Both the position numbers and the translations under genes were made by a program. The notes below the pieces were generated by a model. It saw only the letters and a list, made by a program, of their open reading frames with translations, ran no database searches and was not told the DNA's origin. Below, one piece after another: positions 42,669-53,424 of a stretch of 64,000 bases of DNA. Position 1 is the stretch's first letter. Each line of letters opens with the position of its first letter. Source of the stretch: Polaribacter sp. IC073 (GTDB lineage Bacteria; Bacteroidota; Bacteroidia; Flavobacteriales; Flavobacteriaceae); contig NZ_VORS01000002.1 of assembly GCF_007997075.1 (NCBI RefSeq), positions 372,001-436,000 on the forward strand, given 5' to 3'.

Positions 42669-43259
42669 ATGAAAACTTTTTTAAAAAAAACTGTACCATT
42701 TTTATTATTAATTGGAGCTATATTTATTATAGGTTCTAGCTGTGGAGATGGCTTATCACCTACACCTCAAGCAGGTGCTTGCGATGATGCAAATACTACA
42801 ATAGAAGATGCGCTTTCTAGTTTAAGCAACAAATCTATGGACTTACAAGTGCATGAGTATGTATTTACCACCAATGTAGCTGGAAATATTTGTGCAATGG
42901 GATATCAGAGTTTTGCACAAACCACACCTTATTCGGTAGATAATAGTGCTGTAAGTTATAAAATAGAAATTGTGAGCGGTCCTTCTGTTAACAGTACATT
43001 TTCTAATTCCACTATAGAGTATATAACTCTTGGCGCTCCTTATGCAATAGTACCAGGGGTAAATTACACCATAAGAAGAACTGGTGGAGATGGTTTAAAT
43101 AATTCTTTGGGACATACAGCTTCTGCTACATTTCCGTATACTAGCGGGAATATTACATTCTTGAGTTCTAATTTTGTAGATAGTTCAAGTTCTGGTGGCG
43201 GTCCTGTTGCTAATAACGGTATCCCTAAGATCTATTTTAATTTTTCTGCTACGAATTAA
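42669..43259 (+). CDS. Lipoprotein of unknown function, paralogous signal peptide
   Basis: This 196-residue lipoprotein has a signal peptide LLLIGAIFIIGSSC (C25) that closely resembles ALLITAIFIIGAGC of the MopE-type lipoprotein upstream. The mature part has no metal repeats; it is a serine, threonine and asparagine-rich beta protein with an early cysteine pair (GACDD, NICAMG). It ends with a glycine-serine patch and KIYFNFSATN. I recognise no family. A terminator follows the stop. Confidence 0.65.
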   Translation: MKTFLKKTVPFLLLIGAIFIIGSSCGDGLSPTPQAGACDDANTTIEDALSSLSNKSMDLQVHEYVFTTNVAGNICAMGYQSFAQTTPYSVDNSAVSYKIEIVSGPSVNSTFSNSTIEYITLGAPYAIVPGVNYTIRRTGGDGLNNSLGHTASATFPYTSGNITFLSSNFVDSSSSGGGPVANNGIPKIYFNFSATN

Positions 43260-43274
43260 TTCTAATAAATAAAT

Positions 43275-43305
43275 AAACGAGTGTTACTACTAACACTCGT
43301 TTTAG
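43275..43305 (+). terminator. Intrinsic terminator after the second lipoprotein
   Basis: AAACGAGTGTTA (43275-43286) and TAACACTCGTTT (43291-43302) form a 12-bp stem with a four-base loop, with a T-run at the end. The protease gene starts 17 bases later. Confidence 0.8.
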
Positions 43306-43318
43306 CCTTCTGTTCTAA

Positions 43319-44248
43319 ATGGTAACCATTCTATCTTATCTAAAAAAACATTTTTCGCAAGACTACAAAACAACTACCTATTTTTTATTTATTTTATATT
43401 TAGGAATTCTTATCTATGTAAATCATACAACACATATTCCTGAAGTTTTCCTAAAGAACCATCTAAACTCTCCATTCCTTTATGGGTACTATTTTTTGTT
43501 TTTTGGTTTTGCTTACTACTCATCAATTTTAATAATTGCAATCACAAAATCTGATTATCTTTTTTTAAGATCTTTCTCTTTTTGGTTTACAAGTATATTT
43601 GCAATTATATTGGTTAGCATTCGATTTAGTTTTTTAGATCATTATGGTTGGGTAAAAGAAAACATAGCACCTCAAAAAATATTTTTTTATATAAAAGTTA
43701 TTTCAAGAAGTATTCGATTTATCATATTTTCTTTCGGAATTCTATTGTTTTATGCTCTATTTGAGAAGGTTAATAAAAACTTTTATGGATTTTCAATTAA
43801 AAACACCCAATGGAAACCATACCTTCTATTACTGTTAATTGTATTTCCGTTCATTATTATTGCCTCATTTCAACCCAGTTTTTTAAAACAATACCCTTCA
43901 ATTGGCAGCACAGGTTCCTTTATAAATAAATGGCTTGCTTTGGTAATTTATGAACCCATTTACTTATTTGATTTTATTTCTATTGAATGGTTTTTTAGAG
44001 GTTTTCTTATTCTTGGAATGGTAAAAACTTTGGGCTCAAAAGCAATTCTACCAATGGTGGCTTTGTATGTCTTTTTCCATATTGGAAAACCTACTGGAGA
44101 AATTATAGGTTCTGCTTTTGGTGGGTATATCTTGGGAGTTGTCTCTTTATACAGTCGTTCAATTATTGGCGGAATAATTATTCACATGGGTGTTGCTTTT
44201 TTAATGGATGCCATAGCAATTATTCAAAAATTTGATAGTTATTTTTAA
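43319..44248 (+). CDS. CPBP family intramembrane metalloprotease
   Basis: This 309-residue protein has about eight membrane segments. The CPBP (CAAX protease and bacteriocin-processing) motifs are in the C-terminal half: IEWFFRGFL with the glutamate and FRG, VFFHIGKP with the second-site histidine, and IIHMGVAFLMDA with the third. The first motif has a single glutamate (EW rather than EE). Such proteases process membrane-bound substrates or act in immunity to bacteriocins. In this island it may act on the surface protein or lipoproteins, which is inference. Confidence 0.82.
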   Translation: MVTILSYLKKHFSQDYKTTTYFLFILYLGILIYVNHTTHIPEVFLKNHLNSPFLYGYYFLFFGFAYYSSILIIAITKSDYLFLRSFSFWFTSIFAIILVSIRFSFLDHYGWVKENIAPQKIFFYIKVISRSIRFIIFSFGILLFYALFEKVNKNFYGFSIKNTQWKPYLLLLLIVFPFIIIASFQPSFLKQYPSIGSTGSFINKWLALVIYEPIYLFDFISIEWFFRGFLILGMVKTLGSKAILPMVALYVFFHIGKPTGEIIGSAFGGYILGVVSLYSRSIIGGIIIHMGVAFLMDAIAIIQKFDSYF

Positions 44249-44412
44249 AAGACTATTCCGCCAATGAAAATGATAATGCTTTCATAGAAAACCTCATATT
44301 AATTATACTTCTTACATCAACCTTAAGTTTCTTAAAATTAAACGAGTATCTATTTTTTTTTTATCCTTAAATATAATAAAAAATAAAACTATCTGTGTTT
44401 TTCTTCTGAAAT

Positions 44413-44460
44413 AACAGTGTTTATCCTCTGCTTTTTTTTAAAAGGTACAACTAACTTTGA
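44413..44460 (+). promoter_or_regulatory. Shared promoter block, copy 2
   Basis: AACAGTGTTT, CCTCT and TACAACTAACTTTGA lie at the same offsets as at 40202-40249; the bases between are A/T-rich and differ. TAACTTTG at 44452-44459 is the -7 element, 29 bases before the surface protein start. Confidence 0.7.
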
Positions 44461-44480
44461 TCGAACTTTAAATAATTATT

Positions 44481-47400
44481 ATGATAGACAACTACCTATA
44501 TTATCGAATTAAAAAATTATGCCAATGTAAAGGTACTTTTTTAGCCTTACTTTTTATGGCTATTTTTAGCACAAATGCACAAACCAATATATCTAATACT
44601 GTTATAGTTGGTAATAACTCAATGTATAAATCTGCTTCTATAGATTCTATAGAAACAGGGGCTATATTTAACTACAAACTTCATGTAACACTCTATGGAG
44701 ATGGAACTCTTGTTACGCTAACAGACCAGTTACCACCAGAACTAGATTTAGTTGGTAATGCTACAGATATAGATATTTCTATACCAGCATTTATTGCACC
44801 TAATCTTAGCCCTAGTATTAGTAACACAAATCTAGTAACAGTTAGTTTGCAGTCTCCTTCTAACGGTAATAGTACATACATAGAGGTTTTAATACCTGTG
44901 CGTTTTAAATGTGGTGTAACACCAGATGGCACAATTGTTAATAATACTGCTACAATTGCATCTAACGGACAATCTGCAACTACAAACTCTATAAACGTAG
45001 AGGCCATTGCTGAATTAAATTGGGAAGTGAAAAAACAAATTATTGCACCAACTTCAAAAGATGCTGCTGGTAATTGGATTGTTGCACCTGGTGGAACAGC
45101 TAGATTTAGAGTCTATATCATAGAAAAATCACCAAACAAGAATACTGGTATTTTAAATTTAACCAATGTTCAAATCTTAGATATTCCACAACCTTCAAAT
45201 GTTACTTTAAATATTGTTTCTACATTTGGAAATAATAACATTACTGTAAATGATTTAACATTAACAGGTAATACAATTAGTTTAAATGCTAATAAATCTT
45301 TAGATGCTTGTATAAGTAATAGTTATATAGCGGTAGATATCGATGTTACCTACCCTACAAATTTAACATTAGGTACTTGTTTTGGTAATGTAGCAGAAGT
45401 TACTGCAAACTTTCCTTCATTAGATATTAATAACAATACATATACAGATAGCTCGCCAACCGGCACAAGTTTACCTTGTGTAACAGCGAGTACATATTGT
45501 CAAACAAATAATTGTAATCCTCCAACGGTTTCTTTTTATAAAAACTTAAACATGCCAAATAAAAGTGTTGGTTGTACAGGTGAATATCAAGTTACTTTTG
45601 TAAATACTTCTACAACAAGTCAGAATATACAGAATTACGAAATTATAGATCAATTACCACCTAATATTACAGTAACTTATGTAAAATGGATTGCTAATCA
45701 ACCACAATCTGGTAGCTATTCTTTAGACGGAGCGGTACCCACTTCTTTTTCTTCTTTACAAAACGGAACGATAAGTTCTGTTGGTGGAGTCCCAAATGCA
45801 AATCCTTCAACTTCTATTAAGTTTACCATGAACTCGGTACTTTGGCAATCGAAGTATTTTCAAATAAAAGTAGGTTTTCAAATAAATAACAATGTAGTTC
45901 CTACTACCACAATTAATAATATTGCTGATGTAGATTATGTATTTGCAAACAACGCTACTCTTTTTGAAAAAACAACAAATAGATCTTTTGTAGTAGAAGA
46001 ATCTAGACCTAAAATTTACGTTAAAAAAGAGGTTTGCTTAGGAAATAATCAATTTTATAACCCAGGAGATATTGTAAGATATAAATTAGCCGTTATCAAT
46101 TATGGATCATCTGCTTTAAATAATGTAACAATATCCGACGTATTAGATCCTAACTTTACGTATGTAGGTAACGCAAGTTATTACTCGAGCACTGCACCAA
46201 CAAATAATTTAGGTTGCAGCCCATCTATTTCTGGTAATTTAAGTAATTGGCCTGTAACAAATACGGGGTCTGGAAATAATCTAGCATGGACAATTCCTTC
46301 GGTTGGACCAAATTGTGGTGTCCTTTCTTGGTTTAATCCTGCGTATGCAAATAATAATAGTGGTTATGAAAAAAACTATATAGAATTTGATGTTAAAATT
46401 AATAACAATGCTCCTCCAGGAGTTTACAACAATAGTTTTACAGTTAATGGAGATGAATTAACAAATGCAACCACTTCTAATAATACGGTTGTAAATGTAA
46501 AAGCATTGGCAGGTATTTCTGTGATAAAGTTACAAAGTATAGACAATGGAACTACCTGGACAAACTCATCTACCACACCTAATGTATTACCTGGTCAAAA
46601 TATTTTATACAGGTTAAATGTGAAAAATGTGGGTAATTTAGAGTTTAAAGACTTGGTATTAACAGACGCATTACCAAATGTAACGTACACACCAGGTTCT
46701 GCTAGTTTACTGGCAGGTTTCCCTACTGGTTTTACAGAAAATTATACGACACCGAATACAATAACATTTACATCACCTACTGGTTTTATATTTTTAAATG
46801 GAGATGAATTCAACATAGACATCCCCGTAACAATAGCTACAGATGCACAAAATAATAGTGACATTTGTAATAACTTTACTTTAACGGGTGTAGACTTGTA
46901 CGATAGAATTGCTCCTATTTCTTTAAACCCTGCCCCAGTTTGTGTTACAATTAGAGACAACTGTCCTGGTATTGATAATGCAGATCAAGTAGATACAGAT
47001 GGTGATGGTGTTGGTGATGCTTGTGATAATTGTTTAACCACTAACAACCCAAATCAAATAGATACAAACGGAAATGGTATTGGCGACGCTTGTGAAACTG
47101 AAGATGACTGTTTTACTTTCGATGATGATTTCAGAAAGGAAAATTGGATAAACGATAATTTAGGAGGTCTTGATTTTGAAAACGATACTGTGCATCAAAA
47201 TTATATAACATTTAAAAACAACGAAAAAGAATCGAGTCTTATAAATAATAACGATTTTTCTGGAGATTGGACTGATAAGTACCCAGGAAACTGTATGTGT
47301 TTCGATTTTAAAATTCAGTATAAAGACCCAACAAGTAATACCATTGGTACCGCACCTAAACTAGCAATTTATACTGGTCTACAGATTACTTCTATCACAC

Positions 47401-49544
47401 AAATAACAACAAGATTAAGAGCGGTATTTGTTGGCAATACAGCAAACGCTATACTCCCAAATAATGTGTGGAAAAATTATTGCTTGCCCGTTCATGAAGC
47501 CACAAATAATACAGTTCCTACTAACAGTTATGGTAATTGGCAATTGTACGCAGCAAATAGTACTACACAATTAACAGGAACAGCTGCTGTAAATGCTTGG
47601 AATCAATTAATTATTGGTGTTACGGGGATCTTATTTGAATCTGAATATGATGGTTCTAATTCAGAGGTAATTAGTTTAGATAATTTCTGTGCTGCAGATT
47701 GTAAAATTGAATGTGAAGGTGAAGATTTTGATAATGATGGTATTGCTGATGAATGCGATAATTGTCCTAAAGAATACAACCCAGACCAAGTAGATATTAA
47801 TGGGAATGGTATTGGTGATGTTTGTGATCCTAAATGTGAAGGTGGTGAGGATAGAGATAAGGATGGCATACCAGATGAATGTGACAATTGCCCAACAAGA
47901 TACAATCCAGATCAATTAGATACTGATGGTGATGGTATTGGCGATGTATGTGACCCTGATTGTGTAGGTGAAGATTCTGATAAAGATGGAATTCCTGATG
48001 CATGTGATAATTGTCCAGATAAATTCAATCCAGATCAATTAGATACAGATGGAGATGGTATTGGTGATGTATGTGATCCTAGATGTGAAGGTGAAGATTC
48101 TGATAAAGATGGAATTCCTGATAATTGTGACAATTGTCCGAATACCTACAACCCAGAGCAAACAGATACAGATGGCGATGGTGTGGGTGATGCTTGTGAT
48201 AATTGTAAAGAAATTGCAAACCCAGATCAGTTAGACACAGATCAAGATGGTGTTGGTGATGTTTGTGATCCTATCAATAATTGTGGTGATAAAGATACAG
48301 ACGGAGATGGTATTTTCGATTTATGTGATAATTGCCCAGAGATAGTCAACCCAGATCAATTAGATGCTGATGGAAATGGAATTGGTGACATTTGTGAAGA
48401 AATTTACCCATGTGGTACTGTAGATTCTGACGAAGATGGTGTTTTTGATGATTGTGATAATTGTCCGAAAATTAAAAACGAAGATCAATTGGATACAGAT
48501 GGAGATGGAATTGGTGACGTTTGTGATACTGCACCCTGTGGAGATATAGATACCGATGGAGATGGAGTTGGTGATGCTTGTGACAATTGTGACAAATCGA
48601 ATCCTAATCAAGAAGATGCAGATGGAGATGGTATTGGAGATGCTTGTGAACCCTGTGTAACAGAACCTGATTGTACTGGCGAAGACGCAGATAATGATGG
48701 AATACCAAACATGTGCGACAACTGCCCTACCATTGCAAACCCAAATCAAGAAGATGCAAATGGAAACGGAATTGGTGATGTATGTGAACTTGTAGCTCCA
48801 CCATGTTGTATTGGACCTTTTGTATTAAATGATTTTGTATATCAAGTATATGAAGATACCGGTGTAATAATTGTTGAAGATGACTATACTTTTACAATAG
48901 ATTCTGATTTTGTTACAGACTTTAAAGTAAACTTAGTATATTCTAATATTAAGTACGCTGTTGATGGCGTTGGAAAAACTGATTCTAAAGTTTCGATACT
49001 CCCTTTAAAAAGTAGTATCTCTCATAAAGAGATGGAACTAAAACAGCCTGTATACGGAAATGATGATAAAGGAAACACCATTTTTAATGAGATTTCTTAT
49101 TCGAATATAGAAGGCATTAGTTTTAAAGAAACTGGAAATTTAAAATTAGCAATTTCTTTACCTTTTACAAAAGATTGTATAGACTGTAATTATATAGCAA
49201 CCTTATACTTTAAAGTTTCTATGTTAGATAGATACGGTAATTACAAAGAAGAACTTGTTCTTAGAGAAGTAGAAGTGAAAGGAAAACAAGTGTTATCAAC
49301 TACTAATGAAAGCCAGAAACTATCATTTTTAGTATACCCAAATCCTGCAAAAGAGCATATAAATATATTTTCACAACAAAAAGCAAATAGTATTTTATAT
49401 GACATTAATGGCAAACAAATTAGAAGTTTTGTTATTCAAAAGGGAGAAAATAAAGTTGACTTAAGTAATTTATCTAAAGGTTTTTATATTATAAAAACAG
49501 TTGGAAATAACTTTAAGAAGACCTCTAAAATTATTGTAGAATAA
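44481..49544 (+). CDS. Giant T9SS surface protein with DUF11 and TSP3 repeats
   Basis: This 1687-residue protein has a signal peptide ([15 protein letters not shown], cut near residue 34). About five DUF11-like beta modules span residues 35-830 (for example [36 protein letters not shown]). A first pair of thrombospondin type 3 repeats follows near 829-872, then a separate domain of about 200 residues. A long calcium-type TSP3 array runs from about 1081 to 1436 ([12 protein letters not shown] units), then a cysteine-containing domain. The C-terminal T9SS type A sorting domain (YPNPAKEHI near 1618) ends the protein. It should be exported and fixed to the cell surface, as an adhesin or stalk. 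Confidence 0.9.
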   Translation: MIDNYLYYRIKKLCQCKGTFLALLFMAIFSTNAQTNISNTVIVGNNSMYKSASIDSIETGAIFNYKLHVTLYGDGTLVTLTDQLPPELDLVGNATDIDISIPAFIAPNLSPSISNTNLVTVSLQSPSNGNSTYIEVLIPVRFKCGVTPDGTIVNNTATIASNGQSATTNSINVEAIAELNWEVKKQIIAPTSKDAAGNWIVAPGGTARFRVYIIEKSPNKNTGILNLTNVQILDIPQPSNVTLNIVSTFGNNNITVNDLTLTGNTISLNANKSLDACISNSYIAVDIDVTYPTNLTLGTCFGNVAEVTANFPSLDINNNTYTDSSPTGTSLPCVTASTYCQTNNCNPPTVSFYKNLNMPNKSVGCTGEYQVTFVNTSTTSQNIQNYEIIDQLPPNITVTYVKWIANQPQSGSYSLDGAVPTSFSSLQNGTISSVGGVPNANPSTSIKFTMNSVLWQSKYFQIKVGFQINNNVVPTTTINNIADVDYVFANNATLFEKTTNRSFVVEESRPKIYVKKEVCLGNNQFYNPGDIVRYKLAVINYGSSALNNVTISDVLDPNFTYVGNASYYSSTAPTNNLGCSPSISGNLSNWPVTNTGSGNNLAWTIPSVGPNCGVLSWFNPAYANNNSGYEKNYIEFDVKINNNAPPGVYNNSFTVNGDELTNATTSNNTVVNVKALAGISVIKLQSIDNGTTWTNSSTTPNVLPGQNILYRLNVKNVGNLEFKDLVLTDALPNVTYTPGSASLLAGFPTGFTENYTTPNTITFTSPTGFIFLNGDEFNIDIPVTIATDAQNNSDICNNFTLTGVDLYDRIAPISLNPAPVCVTIRDNCPGIDNADQVDTDGDGVGDACDNCLTTNNPNQIDTNGNGIGDACETEDDCFTFDDDFRKENWINDNLGGLDFENDTVHQNYITFKNNEKESSLINNNDFSGDWTDKYPGNCMCFDFKIQYKDPTSNTIGTAPKLAIYTGLQITSITQITTRLRAVFVGNTANAILPNNVWKNYCLPVHEATNNTVPTNSYGNWQLYAANSTTQLTGTAAVNAWNQLIIGVTGILFESEYDGSNSEVISLDNFCAADCKIECEGEDFDNDGIADECDNCPKEYNPDQVDINGNGIGDVCDPKCEGGEDRDKDGIPDECDNCPTRYNPDQLDTDGDGIGDVCDPDCVGEDSDKDGIPDACDNCPDKFNPDQLDTDGDGIGDVCDPRCEGEDSDKDGIPDNCDNCPNTYNPEQTDTDGDGVGDACDNCKEIANPDQLDTDQDGVGDVCDPINNCGDKDTDGDGIFDLCDNCPEIVNPDQLDADGNGIGDICEEIYPCGTVDSDEDGVFDDCDNCPKIKNEDQLDTDGDGIGDVCDTAPCGDIDTDGDGVGDACDNCDKSNPNQEDADGDGIGDACEPCVTEPDCTGEDADNDGIPNMCDNCPTIANPNQEDANGNGIGDVCELVAPPCCIGPFVLNDFVYQVYEDTGVIIVEDDYTFTIDSDFVTDFKVNLVYSNIKYAVDGVGKTDSKVSILPLKSSISHKEMELKQPVYGNDDKGNTIFNEISYSNIEGISFKETGNLKLAISLPFTKDCIDCNYIATLYFKVSMLDRYGNYKEELVLREVEVKGKQVLSTTNESQKLSFLVYPNPAKEHINIFSQQKANSILYDINGKQIRSFVIQKGENKVDLSNLSKGFYIIKTVGNNFKKTSKIIVE
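47721..48790 (+). repeat. Tandem TSP3-coding repeat array
   Basis: Units beginning GAAGATTTTGATAATGATGG, GAGGATAGAGATAAGG and GAAGATTCTGATAAAGATGG start at 47721, 47847, 47970 and 48093. The last three are exactly 123 bp (41 codons) apart and nearly identical, so they were probably duplicated recently. The later units are shorter and more varied. Each carries DxDxDG calcium loops and paired cysteines. Confidence 0.85.
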
Positions 49545-49566
49545 CAATTTACAACAGTACCTTTTT

Positions 49567-49613
49567 AAAACTCCGTATCACTTTATATATTAAAGAGATA
49601 TGGGGTTTTCTTT
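49567..49613 (+). terminator. Terminator of the surface protein gene
   Basis: AAAACTCCGTATC (49567-49579) pairs with GATATGGGGTTTT (49597-49609) with two G-U pairs, followed by T-rich sequence. Confidence 0.7.
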
Positions 49614-49784
49614 TACTTCTAAAAAGAAACATTTACAATATATTAGAAACCAAATAACTTCAATTATTTTTCATTTCTAAATAATTACCCAAGCTTAATC
49701 AACAAGAATTTTATAGCTATTTTTTACAATTTCTTTCAATAAATATTTTTTTATCGATTCTCTATTTTTAGCTCTATTGTTTCT

Positions 49785-49792
49785 TATTTTTG
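49785..49792 (+). promoter_or_regulatory. Candidate -7 element for the MutS2-type gene
   Basis: TATTTTTG matches TAnnTTTG 22 bases upstream of the TTG start, which supports that start. Confidence 0.5.
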
Positions 49793-49813
49793 TAACACAT
49801 CAAAATTAAAAAA

Positions 49814-52021
49814 TTGAGCACAAATATTTCAGAAAAAACATTACAAGATTTAGAATTTGCCACCGTATTACAACATGTTTCAGAACATTGTATTTCTGGT
49901 TTAGGTAAAGAAGCCGTTCGAGAAATTCAGCCAATACCTAGCAGAAAACAACTTTTTATAGAGTTGCATTTGGTAAATGAATACTTGTCTTCTTTTCAAA
50001 GTGAGAACAGAGTTCCTAATCATGGGTTCGACAATGTAACAGAAAGCATAAAGCGTTTGGCCATAGAAAATAGTTTTATAGAAACAGCTGCTTTTCTAAA
50101 AATTGCGACTACTTCTTTAACAGTAAACGAACTCATTAAGTTTTTTAAGAAATTTAAAGTGCAATTTCCTACGTTTTTCGAACTTTCTCAACAAATAGAA
50201 TTTACCACTTTTGTTGATGATGAAATTAAAAAAATTATCGATATTTCTGGTGAAGTAAAAAACAACGCTTCTACTACTTTAAAACAAATTAGAAGAGAGA
50301 TTAATAACATCCGAGGTAAAATTGGTGCAAGTTTTTCTAGTGCACTTTCCTCTTCTATTGGTGCTGGTTATTTAGATGATATTAAAGAAACGGTTGTAGA
50401 CAATCAGCGTGTTTTGGCAGTTACTGCAATGCACAGAAGAAAAGTTGCAGGTAGTTTGTTAGGCTCTTCTAGATCTGGAAACATCGTTTATATTGCACCA
50501 CAAGCAACGTTGGCATACAGCAGAGAATTTCAGAATTTAGTATATGAAGAGAAGCAAGAAGTTATTAAAATTTTACGGAAATTGGCAGAAACCATTCGTC
50601 CTTTCACTCCTCTTTTAGAAGAATATTTAGACTTTTTAGTACATACAGATGTTGTGGGTGCAAAAGCGAAATATGCGAAAGAAATGAACGCTATTTTACC
50701 AAAGATAACCAAAGAAAAAAGAATCTATTTTAAGAATGCGGTACATCCTATTTTATGGCGCAAAAATAATGCACAGCAAATAAAAACCATTTCTCAATCT
50801 ATAGAACTGAATGAGAAACAACAGATAATTGTTATTTCTGGTCCGAATGCGGGTGGAAAAAGTATCACCTTAAAAACCATAGGTTTGTTGCAATTAATGT
50901 TGCAAAGTGGTGTTTTAATTCCTGTGGATGAACGCAGTCAAACCTATATTTTCGATGCAATTTTAACAGACATTGGAGACAATCAATCTATAGAAAATCA
51001 ATTAAGTACGTATAGTTATCGTCTAAAAAATATGCGTAATTTTTTACGAAGATGTAATGAAAAGACCTTGTTTTTAATTGATGAATTTGGTACGGGTTCA
51101 GATCCTGAATTAGGTGGCGCCTTGGCAGAAATTTTCTTAGAAGAGTTTTATGAGAAAAAAGCCTTCGGAATTATTACAACCCACTACTCTAACTTAAAAG
51201 TGTTGGCAAACGAATTAGAAAATGTAACCAATGCAAATATGCAGTTCGATGAGCGTTCTTTAGAACCTTTGTACAAATTATTTATTGGACAAGCAGGTAG
51301 TTCTTTCACGTTTGAAGTGGCGCAAAAAAACGGAATTCCGTTTAGCCTAATTAACAAAGCAAAAAAACGTGTTGATACAGAAAAAGTTCGTTTAGATAAA
51401 ACCATTTCTAAACTGCAAAAAGAAAGAACCAAACTGCAAAGAAATTCTGATAATCTTGAAAAACAAAAATCTAAAGGACAAGAACATTTAGAGAGTTTAC
51501 AAGAAAAAGAAGATAAAATTCAGTCTAAATTGGCTGGTTTTCAAGAATTGTATGACAACAACCAACGAATGCTTTCTTTAGGAAGAAAAATTAATGAATT
51601 TCTAAATAAGTATTTTCAGAATAATAATAAGAAAGAATTAAATACCAATTTTAACAAATGGGTGGTGGATGAAAAGGTGAAGTATGCTAAGAAAAATCCG
51701 CTAGAGCCAAAAACAAAATCTCAGAAACAGAAAGCAAAAGTTGTTGAAAAACAAATGCAAGAGGTCATTCAAAAAGTAGAAAAAGAAGTTTTACAAAAAG
51801 TAGTTGAAGTTCGAAAGGAAAAAAAGATTGAAGAAGTAAAAATAGCTCAAGAAAAAGCAGCATACGATTATCAAATTAACGACAGAGTGCGTATTAAAGA
51901 TTCTAATTCTGTGGGTACTATTGATAGAATTGACAAGAAAACCGTAACAATTAACTATGGTGTTTTTACGACGAAAACAGCATTTACTAATTTAGAACTG
52001 GTAGAAAAAGTAAAAAAATAG
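49814..52021 (+). CDS. mutS2: MutS2-type ATPase without Smr domain
   Basis: This 735-residue MutS family ATPase starts at a TTG (49814-49816). The core helical region is followed by Walker A GPNAGGKS (residues 343-350), Walker B LLIDEFGTGSDPELGGALAE and THYSNLKVLA. A coiled coil of about 150 residues rich in Lys, Glu and Gln follows. The C-terminus is a small KOW/SH3-like module (NDRVRIKDSNSVGTI). The Smr endonuclease domain of canonical MutS2 (about 780 residues) is missing. Roles in ribosome rescue or recombination control known for MutS2 may therefore differ here. Confidence 0.88.
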   Translation: MSTNISEKTLQDLEFATVLQHVSEHCISGLGKEAVREIQPIPSRKQLFIELHLVNEYLSSFQSENRVPNHGFDNVTESIKRLAIENSFIETAAFLKIATTSLTVNELIKFFKKFKVQFPTFFELSQQIEFTTFVDDEIKKIIDISGEVKNNASTTLKQIRREINNIRGKIGASFSSALSSSIGAGYLDDIKETVVDNQRVLAVTAMHRRKVAGSLLGSSRSGNIVYIAPQATLAYSREFQNLVYEEKQEVIKILRKLAETIRPFTPLLEEYLDFLVHTDVVGAKAKYAKEMNAILPKITKEKRIYFKNAVHPILWRKNNAQQIKTISQSIELNEKQQIIVISGPNAGGKSITLKTIGLLQLMLQSGVLIPVDERSQTYIFDAILTDIGDNQSIENQLSTYSYRLKNMRNFLRRCNEKTLFLIDEFGTGSDPELGGALAEIFLEEFYEKKAFGIITTHYSNLKVLANELENVTNANMQFDERSLEPLYKLFIGQAGSSFTFEVAQKNGIPFSLINKAKKRVDTEKVRLDKTISKLQKERTKLQRNSDNLEKQKSKGQEHLESLQEKEDKIQSKLAGFQELYDNNQRMLSLGRKINEFLNKYFQNNNKKELNTNFNKWVVDEKVKYAKKNPLEPKTKSQKQKAKVVEKQMQEVIQKVEKEVLQKVVEVRKEKKIEEVKIAQEKAAYDYQINDRVRIKDSNSVGTIDRIDKKTVTINYGVFTTKTAFTNLELVEKVKK

Positions 52022-52209
52022 CTTTTGCCTCGGTTTCGTTAAAAGTTTCATTCCCATGAAAAATGGCAATCTAAATAAATAATTTTGGTTTTTAATCTGG
52101 CAAGTTCCAATTTAAAACCAATAAATTGCCCAAAGGGAAAGTTCATTTGAAAGAACTATTTATTTGAAAAAAAGAGATGCATATGTCGTTCTAAAAAAAG
52201 CTAAAAGAA

Positions 52210-53412
52210 ATGAAAGTACTTCACACTGCAGATTGGCATTTAGGCCATCGCTTGCATGAAAATTCTCAATTTGAAGAACAAACCTTGTTTTTAAGTTGGA
52301 TAGAAAATTATATTATTACCCAACAAATTGATGTATTATTAATTTCTGGTGATGTATTTGACACCGGTTCTCCGTCTAACCAAAGCTTAGAAATGTACTA
52401 TAGCTTTTTAATCAAGTTAAAAGGCACTACTTGTAAATCGATTATTATTACTGGTGGAAATCACGATTCTGCAGGTACTTTAAATGCGCCAAAACATATT
52501 TTAAACGCACTTTCTATAAAAGTTGTAGGAAAAGCAACTGAAAATATGGAAGATGAAGTTTTTGAAATCGATATAAACAACGAAAAAGTAATTATTGCTG
52601 CAATCCCTTATTTGCGTGACGGCGATATTAGACGCGCAGTTGCAGGAGAATCTTTTGATGAATTAACAGACAAATACAAAACGGCATTAATTAACCATTA
52701 CAACGCTGCCGCAGCACAATCTCAACTTATAAATACCTCAGATGCACCGGTAATTGCTATGGGCCATTTATTTGCAACCGGTGGTTCGGTTTCAGATAGT
52801 GAGCAAAATATTTACGTCGGTACTTTAGGGCATATTGGTGCGAATGATTTTCCTTCTTATTTCGATTATATTGCATTAGGACATTTACACAGACCTCAGA
52901 TAATTGGAGGAAACGAACGCGTAAAATATTCTGGTTCTCCACACATTTTAAGTTTTAGTGAAATTAATTACGATAAGAAAATTGTTGTTTTAACACTAGA
53001 AAACAATGCAATTACTAAAATTGATGACGTTGTTATTCCTAGGTTTAGAGAGTTTCAAAAACTTACAGGTACAATGCCTGAATGCATTCAGCAATTCCCG
53101 AATATCATTTCAAATTCTTTTGAATTAACACCTTGGGTAGAAATTGTATTAAATGAAAACAACACGATTAATACTGATGAATTAAAAAAAGAAGCAGAAA
53201 AATATTCCTTTGAAATTTTAAAAACATCCTTAAAAAATCGACGTAAAAATAAAGGAATTGAAGAATTATTAGAAAACACAAAATCGATTAAAGAATTGTT
53301 GCCCACAGAGGTTTTTCAGCTAAAATGTGAGGAAATGGGATATGATTTAAAAAAGAGTCCGGAAGTGTGGGATGCTTTTAATGAAATTTTACAATCCGTT
53401 AAAAATCAATAA
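52210..53412 (+). CDS. sbcD: SbcD, nuclease subunit of SbcCD
   Basis: This 400-residue Mre11-type phosphoesterase carries the metal-site motifs in order: ADWHLGH, SGDVFDTGSP, TGGNHDSAG, MGHLFATGG and ALGHLHRPQ. Together with SbcC it cuts hairpins and protein-blocked DNA ends. The C-terminal part of about 120 residues is the capping and SbcC-contact region. It ends 12 bases before sbcC, so the two form an operon. Confidence 0.96.
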   Translation: MKVLHTADWHLGHRLHENSQFEEQTLFLSWIENYIITQQIDVLLISGDVFDTGSPSNQSLEMYYSFLIKLKGTTCKSIIITGGNHDSAGTLNAPKHILNALSIKVVGKATENMEDEVFEIDINNEKVIIAAIPYLRDGDIRRAVAGESFDELTDKYKTALINHYNAAAAQSQLINTSDAPVIAMGHLFATGGSVSDSEQNIYVGTLGHIGANDFPSYFDYIALGHLHRPQIIGGNERVKYSGSPHILSFSEINYDKKIVVLTLENNAITKIDDVVIPRFREFQKLTGTMPECIQQFPNIISNSFELTPWVEIVLNENNTINTDELKKEAEKYSFEILKTSLKNRRKNKGIEELLENTKSIKELLPTEVFQLKCEEMGYDLKKSPEVWDAFNEILQSVKNQ

Positions 53413-53424
53413 AAGTAGGTCGCT

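Noticed and set aside
47603..48749. Minus-strand frames of 79-129 codons opposite the TSP3 array
   Set aside because: They result from the biased, repetitive codons of the plus-strand calcium repeats; the products are low-complexity.
47721..48790. Regular repeats that could suggest a CRISPR array
   Set aside because: The repeats are in frame, encode TSP3 calcium loops and lack spacer-like unique segments of constant length; no cas genes are present.
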